The translations under genes and the position numbers were made by a program. From Steinernema hermaphroditum (Eukaryota > Nematoda > Chromadorea > Rhabditida > Steinernematidae): a stretch of 64,000 nt of DNA. This document shows positions 24,429 through 34,690 of the stretch, one piece after another. Location: positions 9,052,001 through 9,116,000 of the forward strand of contig CM059621.1 in NCBI GenBank assembly GCA_030435675.1. The letters are read 5' to 3'. The notes beneath the pieces are model-generated. The model saw nothing but the letters and a program-made list of their open reading frames with translations. It was not told the DNA's origin and made no database searches. Position 1 is the first letter of the stretch, and the number at the start of each line of letters is the position of its first letter.

Positions 24429-24606
24429 TAAGGGCGCGACGTAATTGCGGGCGAGGGCATATGCAAACCGGTCCTCCGGGTTGCATATGCCTCTTCGCGC
24501 ATGTTGCTTGTCAGTAGTGCGGGTTGCAATCGCCGTTGGTGGTCGCTTCTCTTCCACCCTGTTTGCGGAGATAAAGAACTTAACCCCAACCAAACCTACT
24601 CTAACA
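24429..24606 (+). repeat. 178-bp direct repeat, left copy
   Basis: Begins TAAGGGCGCGACGTAATTGC and ends CTCTAACA. Nearly identical in sequence and equal in length to 26870-27047. It contains a hairpin with stem GGCATATGCAA / TTGCATATGCC. Confidence 0.9.
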
Positions 24607-24659
24607 AGTGGAGGTCCTCGCGAGCCGTTATGCTATTTAGGTAACCCCTAAGGCGCGAA

Positions 24660-26378
24660 ATGCGAAAGGATATCAACAAACATCACTACCAGCTGGTTGA
24701 AGAAGCGGTAAAGAACGCGAAGGGCTTGAGGAAGGTGCAAGGCACGGTGGCTACTGGAAGAAGAAGGATAATCCAGCTTCAAGATCGCGACGGTATCCTC
24801 CGTTCGACGACGACGCAAGTCCGCCCGATCGTACAGCACTTCTACGAAGACCTCTACGCCTCCAGCGTGCACGTCGAGCGAGAGACCCAGCCGGAAACCG
24901 AAGATTGCATGGAGTTCCTGGAAGCCGAAGTTGAAGAAGCTCTGCGGAAGATGAAGACCGGAAGAAGAAGTCCTGGAATTGACAAGGTTACGGTGGAGAT
25001 GCTCAAGCTAGGCAAGAGTACCTTTCTCCGCCCTCTGACCGCAATGTTCAATCGATGCCTGAGGCTCTGCGAAGCACCCGAGAAGCTGGCTGACTCGTCG
25101 ACGGTGTTGCTGTTCAAGAAGAGAGATCCGTTTCTTATCAAGAACTACCGCCCGATCTCCTTGCTCTCCGTAATCTACAAGTTGTTGACGAAAGTCATCA
25201 CGAAACGGATTGAGTTCACCTTGGACAACGCGCAAACGCCAGAACAAGCAGGATTTCGAAAGAACTACTCGACGGTCGATCATCTGCAAGCACTCAATCA
25301 GCTAATGGAGAAGACCAAAGAGTACCGGGTTCCAGTTTTCATCGCTTTCATTGATTACGAAAAAGCCTTCGACTCTGTTGAAGCTAACGCAGTTTTGAAC
25401 GCTGTTCACCGGCAAGGAGTGCCGAAGCCTATCACCGATTTGCTGCAGAAGCTCTACGACGAAGCCGCGTCTCACGTCACGATCGAAGGAGACCGAGTTC
25501 CGATCGAAATTCGGCGAAGAGTGCGGCAAGCAGACTGCATAAGTCCGAAGTTGTTCACAGCAGTACTTGAAGAAGTATTCCGAGAACTGGAATGGGACAA
25601 CTACGGATTAAATGTGAACGGCAGAAAGCTGACAAACCTCCGGTTCGCTGACGACGTTGTTCTGATCACGAAGAAAAAAGAAGAGCTCCAGACGATGATT
25701 GAAGAGTTGAACGAAGCGTCGCTCAAGTGCGGACTGAAGATGAACAAGGCGAAGACGAAGATCCTAGCCACCGATGAAACGACGATCCGCCTAAATGGAG
25801 AAGAAATAAAACAAGTTGAAGCGTTCATTTACCTCGGGCAGGAAGTAAGATTCGTGCGAAACCACGCGAAAGAAGTCGCCCGCCGAATCCGTTGCGGATG
25901 GAGCGTGTTCCGGCGATACCAAGAGTTCCTGACTTCGAAGATAGTGCAGATGCGGTGGAAACGACGCCTGCACGACCAGTGCATTCTCCCGGCAATGCTG
26001 TATGGATGCGAGACATGAGCGTTGACACAGACAGCGCAGCGGAAGCTTGCAGCCGGCCAGCGACGGATGGAACGCAGGGTCGTCGGTGTGAGACTCCTCG
26101 ACAAGAAGAGCAACGACTGGTTGCGAGGAGCTACGAAGTTCACCGACGTCGTGGAAGCCGCAAAGAAGCGCAAATGGAACTACGCTTGGAAGCTCACCAA
26201 TGAATCACCGGAAAAATCGTCGCGTCAACTGGAAGAATGGCGTCCACCAGTAACAAGACCACTCGGAAGGCCGCGGACAAGATGGCGAGATGACTTTGTG
26301 AAGAAACTCGGCACCACAAGATGGAAGCAGCGCGCCCGAGAAGAATTGCGTCCAGAGTGGACAAATAATGGGGTGTGA
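24660..26378 (+). pseudogene. Non-LTR reverse transcriptase, 5' truncated, in-frame stop
   Basis: Reading frame with the RT palm: YRPISLLSVIYKLLTKVI, motif A AFIDYEKAFDSVE, motif B region RRVRQADCISPKLF (the usual G after RQ is A), and motif C LRFADDVVLITKKK. It continues past a TGA at 26014-26016, where relatives have Trp (GCET*ALTQTAQRKL), into a C-terminal part with RPLGRPRTRWRDDF and ends at 26378. This arrangement is typical of RTE-like endonuclease-reverse transcriptases of nematodes and arthropods. No endonuclease domain precedes it, since the ORF starts 54 bp after the left direct repeat. Inactive by the stop and the truncation. Confidence 0.85.
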
Positions 26379-26869
26379 CACATTGTATCAATGTTGATTT
26401 CACAAAATAAACTTGGAAAAACTAAGGCTAACGGATGAACTCGGGAAAGTTCGTTAGAAGGTTGGTTGTGGGCCGCGAACAGTTTCGGACAGCACGGGTG
26501 ATCTTTATTCCCTAGCAACTGTTTATTCTGAATGCGACTAGTTCTACCATCGTCAATTTGTATTTTTTTTTTTGAAGCTGTTGATGATATTGAATTGAAA
26601 TTGTTGAGAAATACATATGTGATGTCGATTGCTACCCCGGAACGAGACAACGATCCGTCCAAGTTTTTACCCAGACGCCGAAAGCGAGATGAATTCGAGA
26701 AGCCCGACGATTCCATGAAGAGCCTGACCTTGAGATACTTGTCCCCGATTGTACGAACTTGCCCCTTTTGATTGTTCAGTTGTACGTCGCACCCCTTTTG
26801 CGCAAAATTGCACTCAAACCGCCCAACCTCTGGCTCGACGGCTCTCGCCACAGTCGAGAGGGGAGGTAG

Positions 26870-27047
26870 TAAGGGCGCGACGTAATTGCGCGCGAGGGCA
26901 TATGCAAACCGGCCCTCCGGGTTGCATATGCCTCTTCGCGCATGTTGCTTGTCAGTAGTGCGTGTTGCAATCGCCGTTGGCGGTCGCTTCTCTTCCACCT
27001 TGTTTGCGGAGATAAAGAACTTAACCCCAACCAAACCTACTCTAACA
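26870..27047 (+). repeat. 178-bp direct repeat, right copy
   Basis: Same orientation as the left copy; differs at a handful of positions, including GCGCG for GCGGG near the start. Confidence 0.9.
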
Positions 27048-27184
27048 GAAAGATAAGTACGCGTACTCCCCAGGGAAGTCGTGGCAGGACCCATGTGGCA
27101 ATAACCCAAACTTTCTGACCTCGTTTAGGTACTCTAGTGCCCCTATACGCACATAATATTCTGGGGTTTCCTTGTTCTCCTGAA

Positions 27185-27253
27185 GGCCTATCATATTGCA
27201 CAAATTTCACTTCAATCGGCGTGGGACACTTTGTGAGGGTCTCTTGTCAGTTC
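27185..27253 (-). repeat. Inverted-repeat arm, right
   Basis: Reverse complement of the left arm at 24274-24342. Confidence 0.85.
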
Positions 27254-27349
27254 TAAAAATGTTGTATTTCGGTTCAAAATAAATAAATACATAGCATGTA
27301 CAAATAAATGTTGGGGAAAATTGCGACCAAAAGGGAATGGAAGACTGGA

Positions 27350-27779
27350 TCACTCGGCGCCCTCGGCGGCGGACTTCTTGGGAAGGAGCGAGGCCTGGAT
27401 GTTGGGGAGGACACCGCCCTGGGCGATGGTGACGCCGGCGAGCAGCTTGTTGAGTTCCTCGTCGTTGCGGACGGCGAGCTGCAGATGACGCGGGTTGATG
27501 CGCGTCTTCTTGTTGTCGCGGGCGGCGTTGCCGGCCAACTCGAGGACTTCGGCGGCGAGGTACCTGAAGACGAGGAGGATAGGAACGCCTTTCGGAGGGG
27601 ACCTACTCGAGGACTGCGGCGAGGTAGACAGGAGCTCCGGCTCCAACGCGCTCGGCGTAGTTCCCTTTGCGGAGCATACGGTGGAGACGACCCACGGGGA
27701 ACTGGAGACCAGCGCGCGAGGAGCGCGTCTTCGACTTGCCGGAGGTCTTCGCCTTTCCACCCTTTCCTCGACCGGACAT
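27350..27779 (-). CDS. H2A: Histone H2A, copy 1 (with intron)
   Basis: Two exons, 27607-27779 and 27350-27563 on the complement, 128 aa. The 43-bp intron (GTAGGT..CTTCAG) splits the Glu codon of AVLE|YLAAEV. The sequence [48 protein letters not shown] and [20 protein letters not shown] is canonical H2A with the nematode-like [16 protein letters not shown] acceptor lies 18 bp before the ATG. It packages nucleosomal DNA with H2B. It shares a divergent promoter with H2B at 28055. It differs from the copy at 31603 at residue 10 (Ala here, Val there). An intron is unusual for a replication-dependent histone. Confidence 0.95.
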
Positions 27780-28054
27780 GGCTGACGTTAGCGGATTCTG
27801 AAAGACACAGTCGGTGAAAGGGGCCTTGTGGAATCGATCGGACAGAGGCGCGGCTGACGATGGAGAACGACTGCTCGCGGCCTCCGCGTTTTATAGGCCG
27901 TCGTCGGGGCGCGGCAGGGGTGTGTCCCCGCGCCCCGATGCCCACTATAAGAGCGCAGGGAGCCCTTCTAAGGCGACCCTATCGCTTCCCTCGCGCAATT
28001 GCGTCTCCCTCCTCCTCCACACCTCTAACCACCCGCATGCCTTCAGAATCCACG
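27780..28054. promoter_or_regulatory. Divergent H2A/H2B promoter, copy 1
   Basis: TATAAAA on the minus strand (27889-27895) for H2A and TATAAGA on the plus strand (27946-27952) for H2B. Between them (about 27904-27939) is a GC-rich dyad, CGGGGCGCGG..CCGCGCCCCG. The same arrangement recurs at 31328-31602. Confidence 0.75.
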
Positions 28055-28429
28055 ATGCCACCAAAGCCCTCCGCCAAGGGAGCCAAGAAAGCCGCCAAGA
28101 GCCAGAAGAGCGTCCGCTCCGGCGAGAAAAAGAAGAAGAAGAAGTCGCGCAAGGAGACCTACTCCGTCTACGTGTACCGCGTGCTCAAGCAGGTGCACCC
28201 AGACACCGGCATCTCCTCGAAGGCGATGTCCATCATGAACTCCTTCGTCAACGACGTCTTCGAACGCATCGCCGGCGAGGCTTCCAAGCTAGCGCACTAC
28301 AACAAGCGCTCCACCATCTCCTCCCGCGAGATTCAGACCGCCGTCCGCCTCATCCTTCCCGGAGAGCTCGCCAAGCACGCCGTTTCCGAAGGCACCAAGG
28401 CCGTCACCAAGTACACCAGCAGCAAATAA
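28055..28429 (+). CDS. H2B: Histone H2B, copy 1
   Basis: Single coding exon, 124 aa. N terminus [20 protein letters not shown] as in nematode H2B, a poly-lysine stretch, then the histone fold [20 protein letters not shown] and [20 protein letters not shown], ending [17 protein letters not shown] is 8 bp before the ATG, suggesting a trans-spliced leader. An AATAAA at about 28518 suggests polyadenylation; a canonical histone stem-loop was not found close to the stop. The protein is identical to the 30953-31327 copy. Confidence 0.96.
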   Translation: MPPKPSAKGAKKAAKSQKSVRSGEKKKKKKSRKETYSVYVYRVLKQVHPDTGISSKAMSIMNSFVNDVFERIAGEASKLAHYNKRSTISSREIQTAVRLILPGELAKHAVSEGTKAVTKYTSSK

Positions 28430-29154
28430 ACATGATCCTCAGCATTCCCTTTCTAGCCCAGTAGCTCTCATAAGAGCTGATTACAAAACCGATGTTCTGT
28501 ATCTATATTGTGACTAGAATAAATGTATTTATTTCGAGAAATGTGCTACAGAAGTGCCGGTAATGAGTTGTGACTGTCAACCCCGATGTAAACGCTGAGC
28601 GCACAAGGATTGATTCTGAGCATCCAAGTGGAAAGGCCCTCTTTAGGGGCAAGGTCGATGAAGAGGCTTCTCCTGAGGTTGCCTTGTTCTTCATCTGGGC
28701 TCAAGCCCGACAGTTAGTCCCGCTGCCGGAAACTAGGAAAAGACTGATTGCTAAACTGTAGCTCGAACTGAGTCGAAATTCGCCTTTGGTCGATTGAATC
28801 GAATGGAGCACTTTCCTGCAATTCCACTGTTGCGACGACATCAAATTGGATGAGCTCCTTGGGCATTCTTGGTCATCGCTCTACTCACTGTGCTCTCCGA
28901 TCTTCTTCCACCTTGGTTTCCTCCGCCTTCAGAAACGCGCAGCGCAGCCGCGCAACGGAGACGCCGATCGATTCCCTAGCACCAGGGGCCGGCGGCGGTT
29001 CTGGGTGGTTCTTTGACGTCCGCCGCGCGAAGAGTCGCGCCGCATGGAAGCGAAAAAGCGTTTGATGAGGTCAAAATTTATTCAAATTACATCGTAGGAC
29101 AAATACATGAGTGGGGATAGTATGGTACATGAGAGCGAGGTCCTTGACTGGAAC
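28430..29154. other. H2B/H4 spacer, no gene
   Basis: Mostly duplicated DNA of the inverted repeat (to 28968). It contains a near-hairpin GGCCCTCTTTAGGGGC at about 28635, resembling but not matching a histone stem-loop, about 200 bp past the H2B stop. Confidence 0.5.
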
Positions 29155-30049
<895 letters not shown>

Positions 30050-30412
30050 CTATCGGGTTGATTTGCTGCTGGTGTACTTGGTGAGGGCCTTGGTGCCTTC
30101 GGAAACGGCGTGCTTGGCGAGCTCTCCAGGAAGGATATGGCGGACGGCGGTCTGAATCTCGCGGGAGGAGATGGTGGAGCGCTTGTTGTAGTGCGCTAGC
30201 TTGGAAGCCTCGCCGGCGATGCGTTCGAAGACGTCGTTGACAAAGGAGTTCATGATGGACATCGCCTTCGAGGAGATTCCGGTGTCTGGGTGCACCTGCT
30301 TGAGCACGCGGTACACGTAGACGGAGTAGGTCTCCTTGCGCGACTTCTTCTTCTTCTTTTTCTCGCCGGAGCGGACGCTCTTCTGGCTCTTGGCGGCTTT
30401 CTTGGCTCCCAT
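30050..30412 (-). CDS. Altered histone H2B copy (changed N and C termini)
   Basis: The frame reads [20 protein letters not shown] through the complete histone fold, but the usual MPPKPSAK start is missing. The sequence before MGAKK is the spacer DNA of the duplication, itself open in frame upstream to 30529 ([12 protein letters not shown]). The normal stop TAA has become TCA, extending the end to TSSKSTR. Substitutions include H for L in AVRHILPGE and L for V near the end. No TATA box or acceptor was seen near the ATG. This may be a variant gene, but a promoterless partial copy is more likely. Confidence 0.6.
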   Translation of the reverse strand: MGAKKAAKSQKSVRSGEKKKKKKSRKETYSVYVYRVLKQVHPDTGISSKAMSIMNSFVNDVFERIAGEASKLAHYNKRSTISSREIQTAVRHILPGELAKHAVSEGTKALTKYTSSKSTR

Positions 30413-30952
30413 CGGCGTCTCCGTTGCGCGGCTGCGCTTCGCGTTTGTGAAGGCGGGGGAAACCAAGGTGGAAGAAGATCGGAGAGCACAGTGAGTAGAG
30501 CGATGACCAAGAATGCCCAAGGAGCTCATCCAATTTGATGTCGTCGCAACAGTGGAATTGCAGGAAAGTGCTCCATTCGATTCAATCGACCAAAGGCGAA
30601 TTTCGACTCAGTTCGAGCTACAGTTTAGCAATCAGTCTTTTCCTAGTTTCCGGCAGCGGGACTAACTGTCGGGCTTGAACCCAGATGAAGAACAAGGCAA
30701 CCACCTCAGGAGAAGCCTCTTCATCGACCTTGCCCCTAAAGAGGGCCTTTCCACTTGGATGCTCAGAATCAATCCTTGTGCGCTCAGCGTTTACATCGGG
30801 GTTGACAGTCATAACTCATTACCGGCACTTCTGTAGCACATTTCTCGAAATAAATACATTAATTCTAGTCACAATATAGATACAGGACATCGGTTTTGTA
30901 ATCAGCTCTTATGAGAGCTACTGGGCTAGAAAGGGAATGCTGAGGATCATGT

Positions 30953-31327
30953 TTATTTGCTGCTGGTGTACTTGGTGACGGCCTTGGTGCCTTCGGAAAC
31001 GGCGTGCTTGGCGAGCTCTCCGGGAAGGATGAGGCGGACGGCGGTCTGAATCTCGCGGGAGGAGATGGTGGAGCGCTTGTTGTAGTGCGCTAGCTTGGAA
31101 GCCTCGCCGGCGATGCGTTCGAAGACGTCGTTGACGAAGGAGTTCATGATGGACATCGCCTTCGAGGAGATGCCGGTGTCTGGGTGCACCTGCTTGAGCA
31201 CGCGGTACACGTAGACGGAGTAGGTCTCCTTGCGCGACTTCTTCTTCTTCTTTTTCTCGCCGGAGCGGACGCTCTTCTGGCTCTTGGCGGCTTTCTTGGC
31301 TCCTTTGGCGGAGGGCTTTGGTGGCAT
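30953..31327 (-). CDS. H2B: Histone H2B, copy 2
   Basis: 124-aa protein identical to the copy at 28055: [20 protein letters not shown] to AVTKYTSSK. An ATTCTGAAGGCATG arrangement on this strand places an acceptor (CCTTCAG) 8 bp before the ATG. Divergent from H2A at 31603. Confidence 0.96.
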   Translation of the reverse strand: MPPKPSAKGAKKAAKSQKSVRSGEKKKKKKSRKETYSVYVYRVLKQVHPDTGISSKAMSIMNSFVNDVFERIAGEASKLAHYNKRSTISSREIQTAVRLILPGELAKHAVSEGTKAVTKYTSSK

Positions 31328-31602
31328 CGTGGATTCTGAAGGCATGCGGGTGGTTAGAGGTGTGGAGCAGGAGGGAGACGCAATTGCGCGAGGGAAGCGA
31401 TAGGGTCGCCTTAGAATGGCTCCCTGCGCTCTTATAGTGGGCATCGGGGCGCGGGGACACACCCCTGCCGCGCCCCGACGACGGCCTATAAAACGCGGAG
31501 GCCGCGAGCAGTCGTTCTCCATCGTCAGCCGCGCCTCTGTCCGATCGATTCCACAAGGCCCCTTTCACCGACTGTGTCTTTCAGAATCCGCTAACGTCAG
31601 CC
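31328..31602. promoter_or_regulatory. Divergent H2A/H2B promoter, copy 2
   Basis: Mirror copy of 27780-28054 with the same TATA elements and central GC-rich dyad (about 31443-31478). Confidence 0.75.
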
Positions 31603-32032
31603 ATGTCCGGTCGAGGAAAGGGTGGAAAGGTGAAGACCTCCGGCAAGTCGAAGACGCGCTCGTCGCGCGCTGGTCTCCAGTTCCCCGTGGGTCGTCTCCA
31701 CCGTATGCTCCGCAAAGGGAACTACGCCGAGCGCGTTGGAGCCGGTGCTCCTGTCTACCTCGCCGCAGTCCTCGAGTAGGTCCCCTCCGAAAGGCGTTCC
31801 TATCCTCCTCGTCTTCAGGTACCTCGCCGCCGAAGTCCTCGAGTTGGCCGGCAACGCCGCCCGCGACAACAAGAAGACGCGCATCAACCCGCGTCATCTG
31901 CAGCTCGCCGTCCGGAACGACGAGGAACTCAACAAGCTGCTCGCCGGCGTCACCATCGCCCAGGGCGGTGTCCTCCCCAACATCCAGGCCTCGCTCCTTC
32001 CCAAGAAGTCCGCCGCCGAGGGCGCCGAGTGA
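31603..32032 (+). CDS. H2A: Histone H2A, copy 2 (with intron)
   Basis: Exons 31603-31775 and 31819-32032, 128 aa, with the same 43-bp intron position and phase as copy 1. The one visible protein difference is Val for Ala at residue 10 (GGKVKTSG). Acceptor TCTTTCAG lies 18 bp before the ATG. The 3' flank diverges from copy 1 about 30 bp after the stop, where the duplication ends. Confidence 0.95.
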
Positions 32033-32111
32033 TCCAGTCTTCCATTCCCTTTTGGTCGCAGCCGTAACCTTTCTATGGTCTTATCCCGTGCAATAGAAAA
32101 CTGTACATATT

Positions 32112-33561
32112 CTACTCAAGCGTCCACAAAAATGAAATCACACAGAAGGCAGTTCCCGTGCCCCATCTTCTCGTCGGCGAACCACTTGACGACTGGGCGA
32201 AGTTCTCGAAGTAGCGGATTATGGTCCTCGTCGTCGATGCGTTGGCCACAGGTCGTTGAGGATCCGGACCCCCTCCCCCCGCTTCCTCGTCTTCTACTCT
32301 TTGTTCTATGGCAGAAGTCGTCCGGAACATCGTCTCCTCCGTTCGGAGGGTCCTATTCCTCTGTATCGCCGCCAGTTCCGCGAACTCCTCTAGCGAAGCA
32401 GATTCCACTGGGGGCGCCGTCGAAGACCATATCGTTTCGGTGTGAGCGACCTGGAAGCTATGGGGCGCGCCGGTGATCGCCCAGTCGCAGTGCCCCGGGA
32501 TTCGGATTCTGTTGGAGTTGAGTTTGGAGACGTGAAGGAAGGAGTCAGCGATGGCCATGTCGATCTGTTTCCAGAGCTGAACGAGAGGATGAGGGACCAG
32601 GAAGGGCTCAAGACTTGCCTGGATGGCGTTGGCGGTGCAGTGGAAGGGCACCTTGTTGTAGCAATTCTTGTACTTGAGTATTCGCCTGAAAACGTGCCCT
32701 TTGAAGTTACGACTAGCCTGAACCTTCATGCTTGTTTTGGGCTGTTAAAGAACACTTTTTTGAGAATTCGAATCAAAAGCGTTGATGCATGGATGTGAAC
32801 GTTGTCGTTCACGAGGTCTCAAAGAGATCTCACCGACAGAAGGACTTGAGGGATATGTCGGGAGGAATCTCAAGGGTGAGGCATTCCGTCTTCACGCGCT
32901 CGAGGTGTGCCCGTTCGCACTCGACGAAGTCAACGAATTCTGAAAAGGAGGTTCCGAGAAGGCTGCGGACAAGGAAACCTTTGTTCGACTTCTTCAGCGC
33001 CTGGCACACCACGGACCAGTGGTGCAAACTGGCCAGTTTCATCGATTTGGTCTGCGAGTAGGGGCATCTTCGGAGGCAGTCGTCGAAACGGTGCACCACG
33101 CTGAAACACTTCCTATGGACATGGCGGGCGTGGGTGCAGATATAATCTGGCACGTCTTTTAAGTGAGACTTTTCCTCTATGGATGCACTTTGAACAATTT
33201 TGGCGGCTCGTTAAATGGACCTCTTCCAGATGCGCTCTCCATCCAGGTCCCAGGAGAAACGCTTAAAACGAAAGAAAAAAGGACAAACTGGCAACTCCAG
33301 GTGATCTTCCGGATGGCATGGTTGCTGGAGCCGCTCTTGGCGACGATCTCGTGGAAGGGGGCGAGCATCCGGAGGGTGGCGACGTCCTGCGAGACGCCCA
33401 TGATAGAGAGCAGAGAGTTGCGGAAGGACACGGTGCAGCGCCGGGTACAGTGGAGGGAACTCGTCGAGGACGTCGAGGCTGAAGAGAAAGCTCTCGTGGA
33501 GGATTCAGGAGAACCGACCGTAGAGGGTGGCGGTGAAGGCGACCGTCCAGAGGACGGACAT
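32112..33561 (-). CDS. Secreted cysteine-rich protein, unrecognised
   Basis: Start MSVLWTVAFTATLYA (33561) is a signal-peptide-like segment. Spliced exons give LHCTRRCTVSFRNSLLSIMG, DVPDYICTHARHVHRKCFSV, VHRFDDCLRRCPYSQ, FVDFVECERAHLERVKTECL, then SFCRRILKYKNCYNKVPFHC and IRIPGHCDWAITGAP. Cysteines are regularly spaced, with CxxxC and CxxC-like pairs, resembling nematode extracellular domains of the T20D4.11/DUF19 kind, though I cannot confirm this. The end of the protein is an acidic, Ser/Thr-rich stretch followed by a weakly hydrophobic tail (GTAFCVISFLWTLE), possibly a lipid-anchor signal. The intron before the last exon is uncertain. Convergent with H2A copy 2. Confidence 0.6.
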
Positions 33562-34550
33562 CGAAGGCATAAAGAGGATTCAGGCGTGCACGGAGGACAG
33601 AGACGCTCCGGGGGACGTGCAAAATCGGGAGGATCTGAAAGGGCCGAAAACAAAGGGTGTTTGTGAAGACTGAATTATGATTCGATTATCGCGCGTTGAT
33701 TAGGGGCAATCGGGGAGAGTGGAGCGCGCGGCCATCGACGCCAGAGGGCGCGTCAGGGGCATGAAGATTCAGGCCCGAAGGTCCGACGAGTCTTCTGAAT
33801 AATTCAGAGGAAGTATTCGAGAAGGTGAAGAAGGTTATTCAGGGGAGGCGTTCTCATTCAACGTGGATTCTCGTCGGACCCATTCGTAGGCTCTCAGGCG
33901 TGCACCTTTGGACTTGTTGAGTCCCTGGAGTCGTCGAAGCTATCTACAGGTGACACTACAGTACACCCGCGAGTAAAGAGTTTCGAAATGCCGGCGAATC
34001 TTCTGAATAATTAACGCCGCGTCTTCCGCTCCATCCGGAGGGCCACGAAGGCCGTTAGTAGGCGAAAGGGATTCAGAGCCTGGACGGCGCTCCCGGGCAT
34101 CTGCTAATGCGATTAAGCGCCGAGGGCATCGATGACAGATGCCAAATGGATTTCGTCTCTTGAGTGACACGCGCTAACAAGCCGTTTGAGGGCTTCGGCG
34201 ATGAATGGAATCAGCGCCGCCGGGCCCCTTTGTCCGGGCATTAATCCGATTCGCCGCCCGAGGCCGATGTTCTCGGCCCCCAAAAGAAAACACAAAACAT
34301 CCCCACGCCGACATAAAACCGCAAAGGCGGGAAGCCCTTAGGGGTGCCCGCGTGACTCGAAACAATCGGCAGAATCCGGATTCCGGACAAACAATAGTAC
34401 CGTAATCGTCCGCGCCATTCAGGGTAATAGCGGCGGGACCGCTCTCGCATTCCCGATTACTTCGCGTCTTCAACTGCATTTCAGCGCAGTTTTCACGTTT
34501 TTTCGTATTCTTTTTTCGTATTCGCACATCTAATCAGTTCGCAGCCTAGA
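33562..34550. other. Intergenic, no gene seen
   Basis: No supported gene; GC-rich with ATTA cores and TACCGTA at 34398. Confidence 0.4.
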
Positions 34551-34554
34551 CTTT

Positions 34555-34690
34555 GCCGCGAGCGAAGCGAGCCCCTTATTCATTTTTGTTCATGTCCGAA
34601 CATCCAGGCTTGGATTAGGCTCCGGCTTAGGACTATGCCTATGAACTGAAAGCGAACCCGAAGGGCGAGCCCTGTAGTTTTGGCAGCTTC
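34555..34690 (-). repeat. Dispersed repeat copy A (GCTCGCTTCGCTCGC family)
   Basis: Reverse complement of the family also seen at about 42225-42350 and 61410-61720: CATAGTCCTAAGCCGGAGCC, AAGCCTGGATGTT, AATGAATAAGGGGCTCGC. Confidence 0.8.

Larger units (their letters stand above)
24274..27253 (+). mobile_element. Composite retroelement block bounded by inverted repeats
   Basis: About 3-kb block. Its outer ends are a 69-bp inverted repeat (24274-24342 and 27185-27253) sharing the core CACAAAGTGTCCCACGCCGA. Inside is a 178-bp direct repeat (24429-24606 and 26870-27047), and between the direct repeats a decayed reverse transcriptase ORF in plus orientation. The outer inverted and inner direct repeats do not belong to the same standard element type, so this looks nested or chimeric. 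Confidence 0.75.
27324..28968 (+). repeat. Left arm of large inverted histone duplication
   Basis: The segment from the H2A 3' flank through H2B and about 540 bp beyond is repeated in reverse complement at 30411-32063. The inner boundary is at ACGCCGAT on both sides; the outer boundary is at CCTTTTGGTCGCA. Confidence 0.85.
30411..32063 (-). repeat. Right arm of large inverted histone duplication
   Basis: Reverse complement of 27324-28968, with few differences in the genes and their divergent promoter. Confidence 0.85.

Noticed and set aside
26225..27109. Minus-strand open frame of 294 codons inside the RT element
   Set aside because: It runs through the right direct repeat and the antisense of the RT 3' end; no family features, so treated as chance.
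28630..28655. Histone mRNA 3' stem-loop
   Set aside because: GGCCCTCTTTAGGGGC has a mismatch in the stem and lies about 200 bp after the H2B stop, far beyond the normal distance; an AATAAA comes first.
28850..29065. Plus-strand frame starting [16 protein letters not shown]
   Set aside because: It is the left-arm counterpart of the spacer DNA in front of the altered H2B; it leads into no histone fold and looks non-coding.
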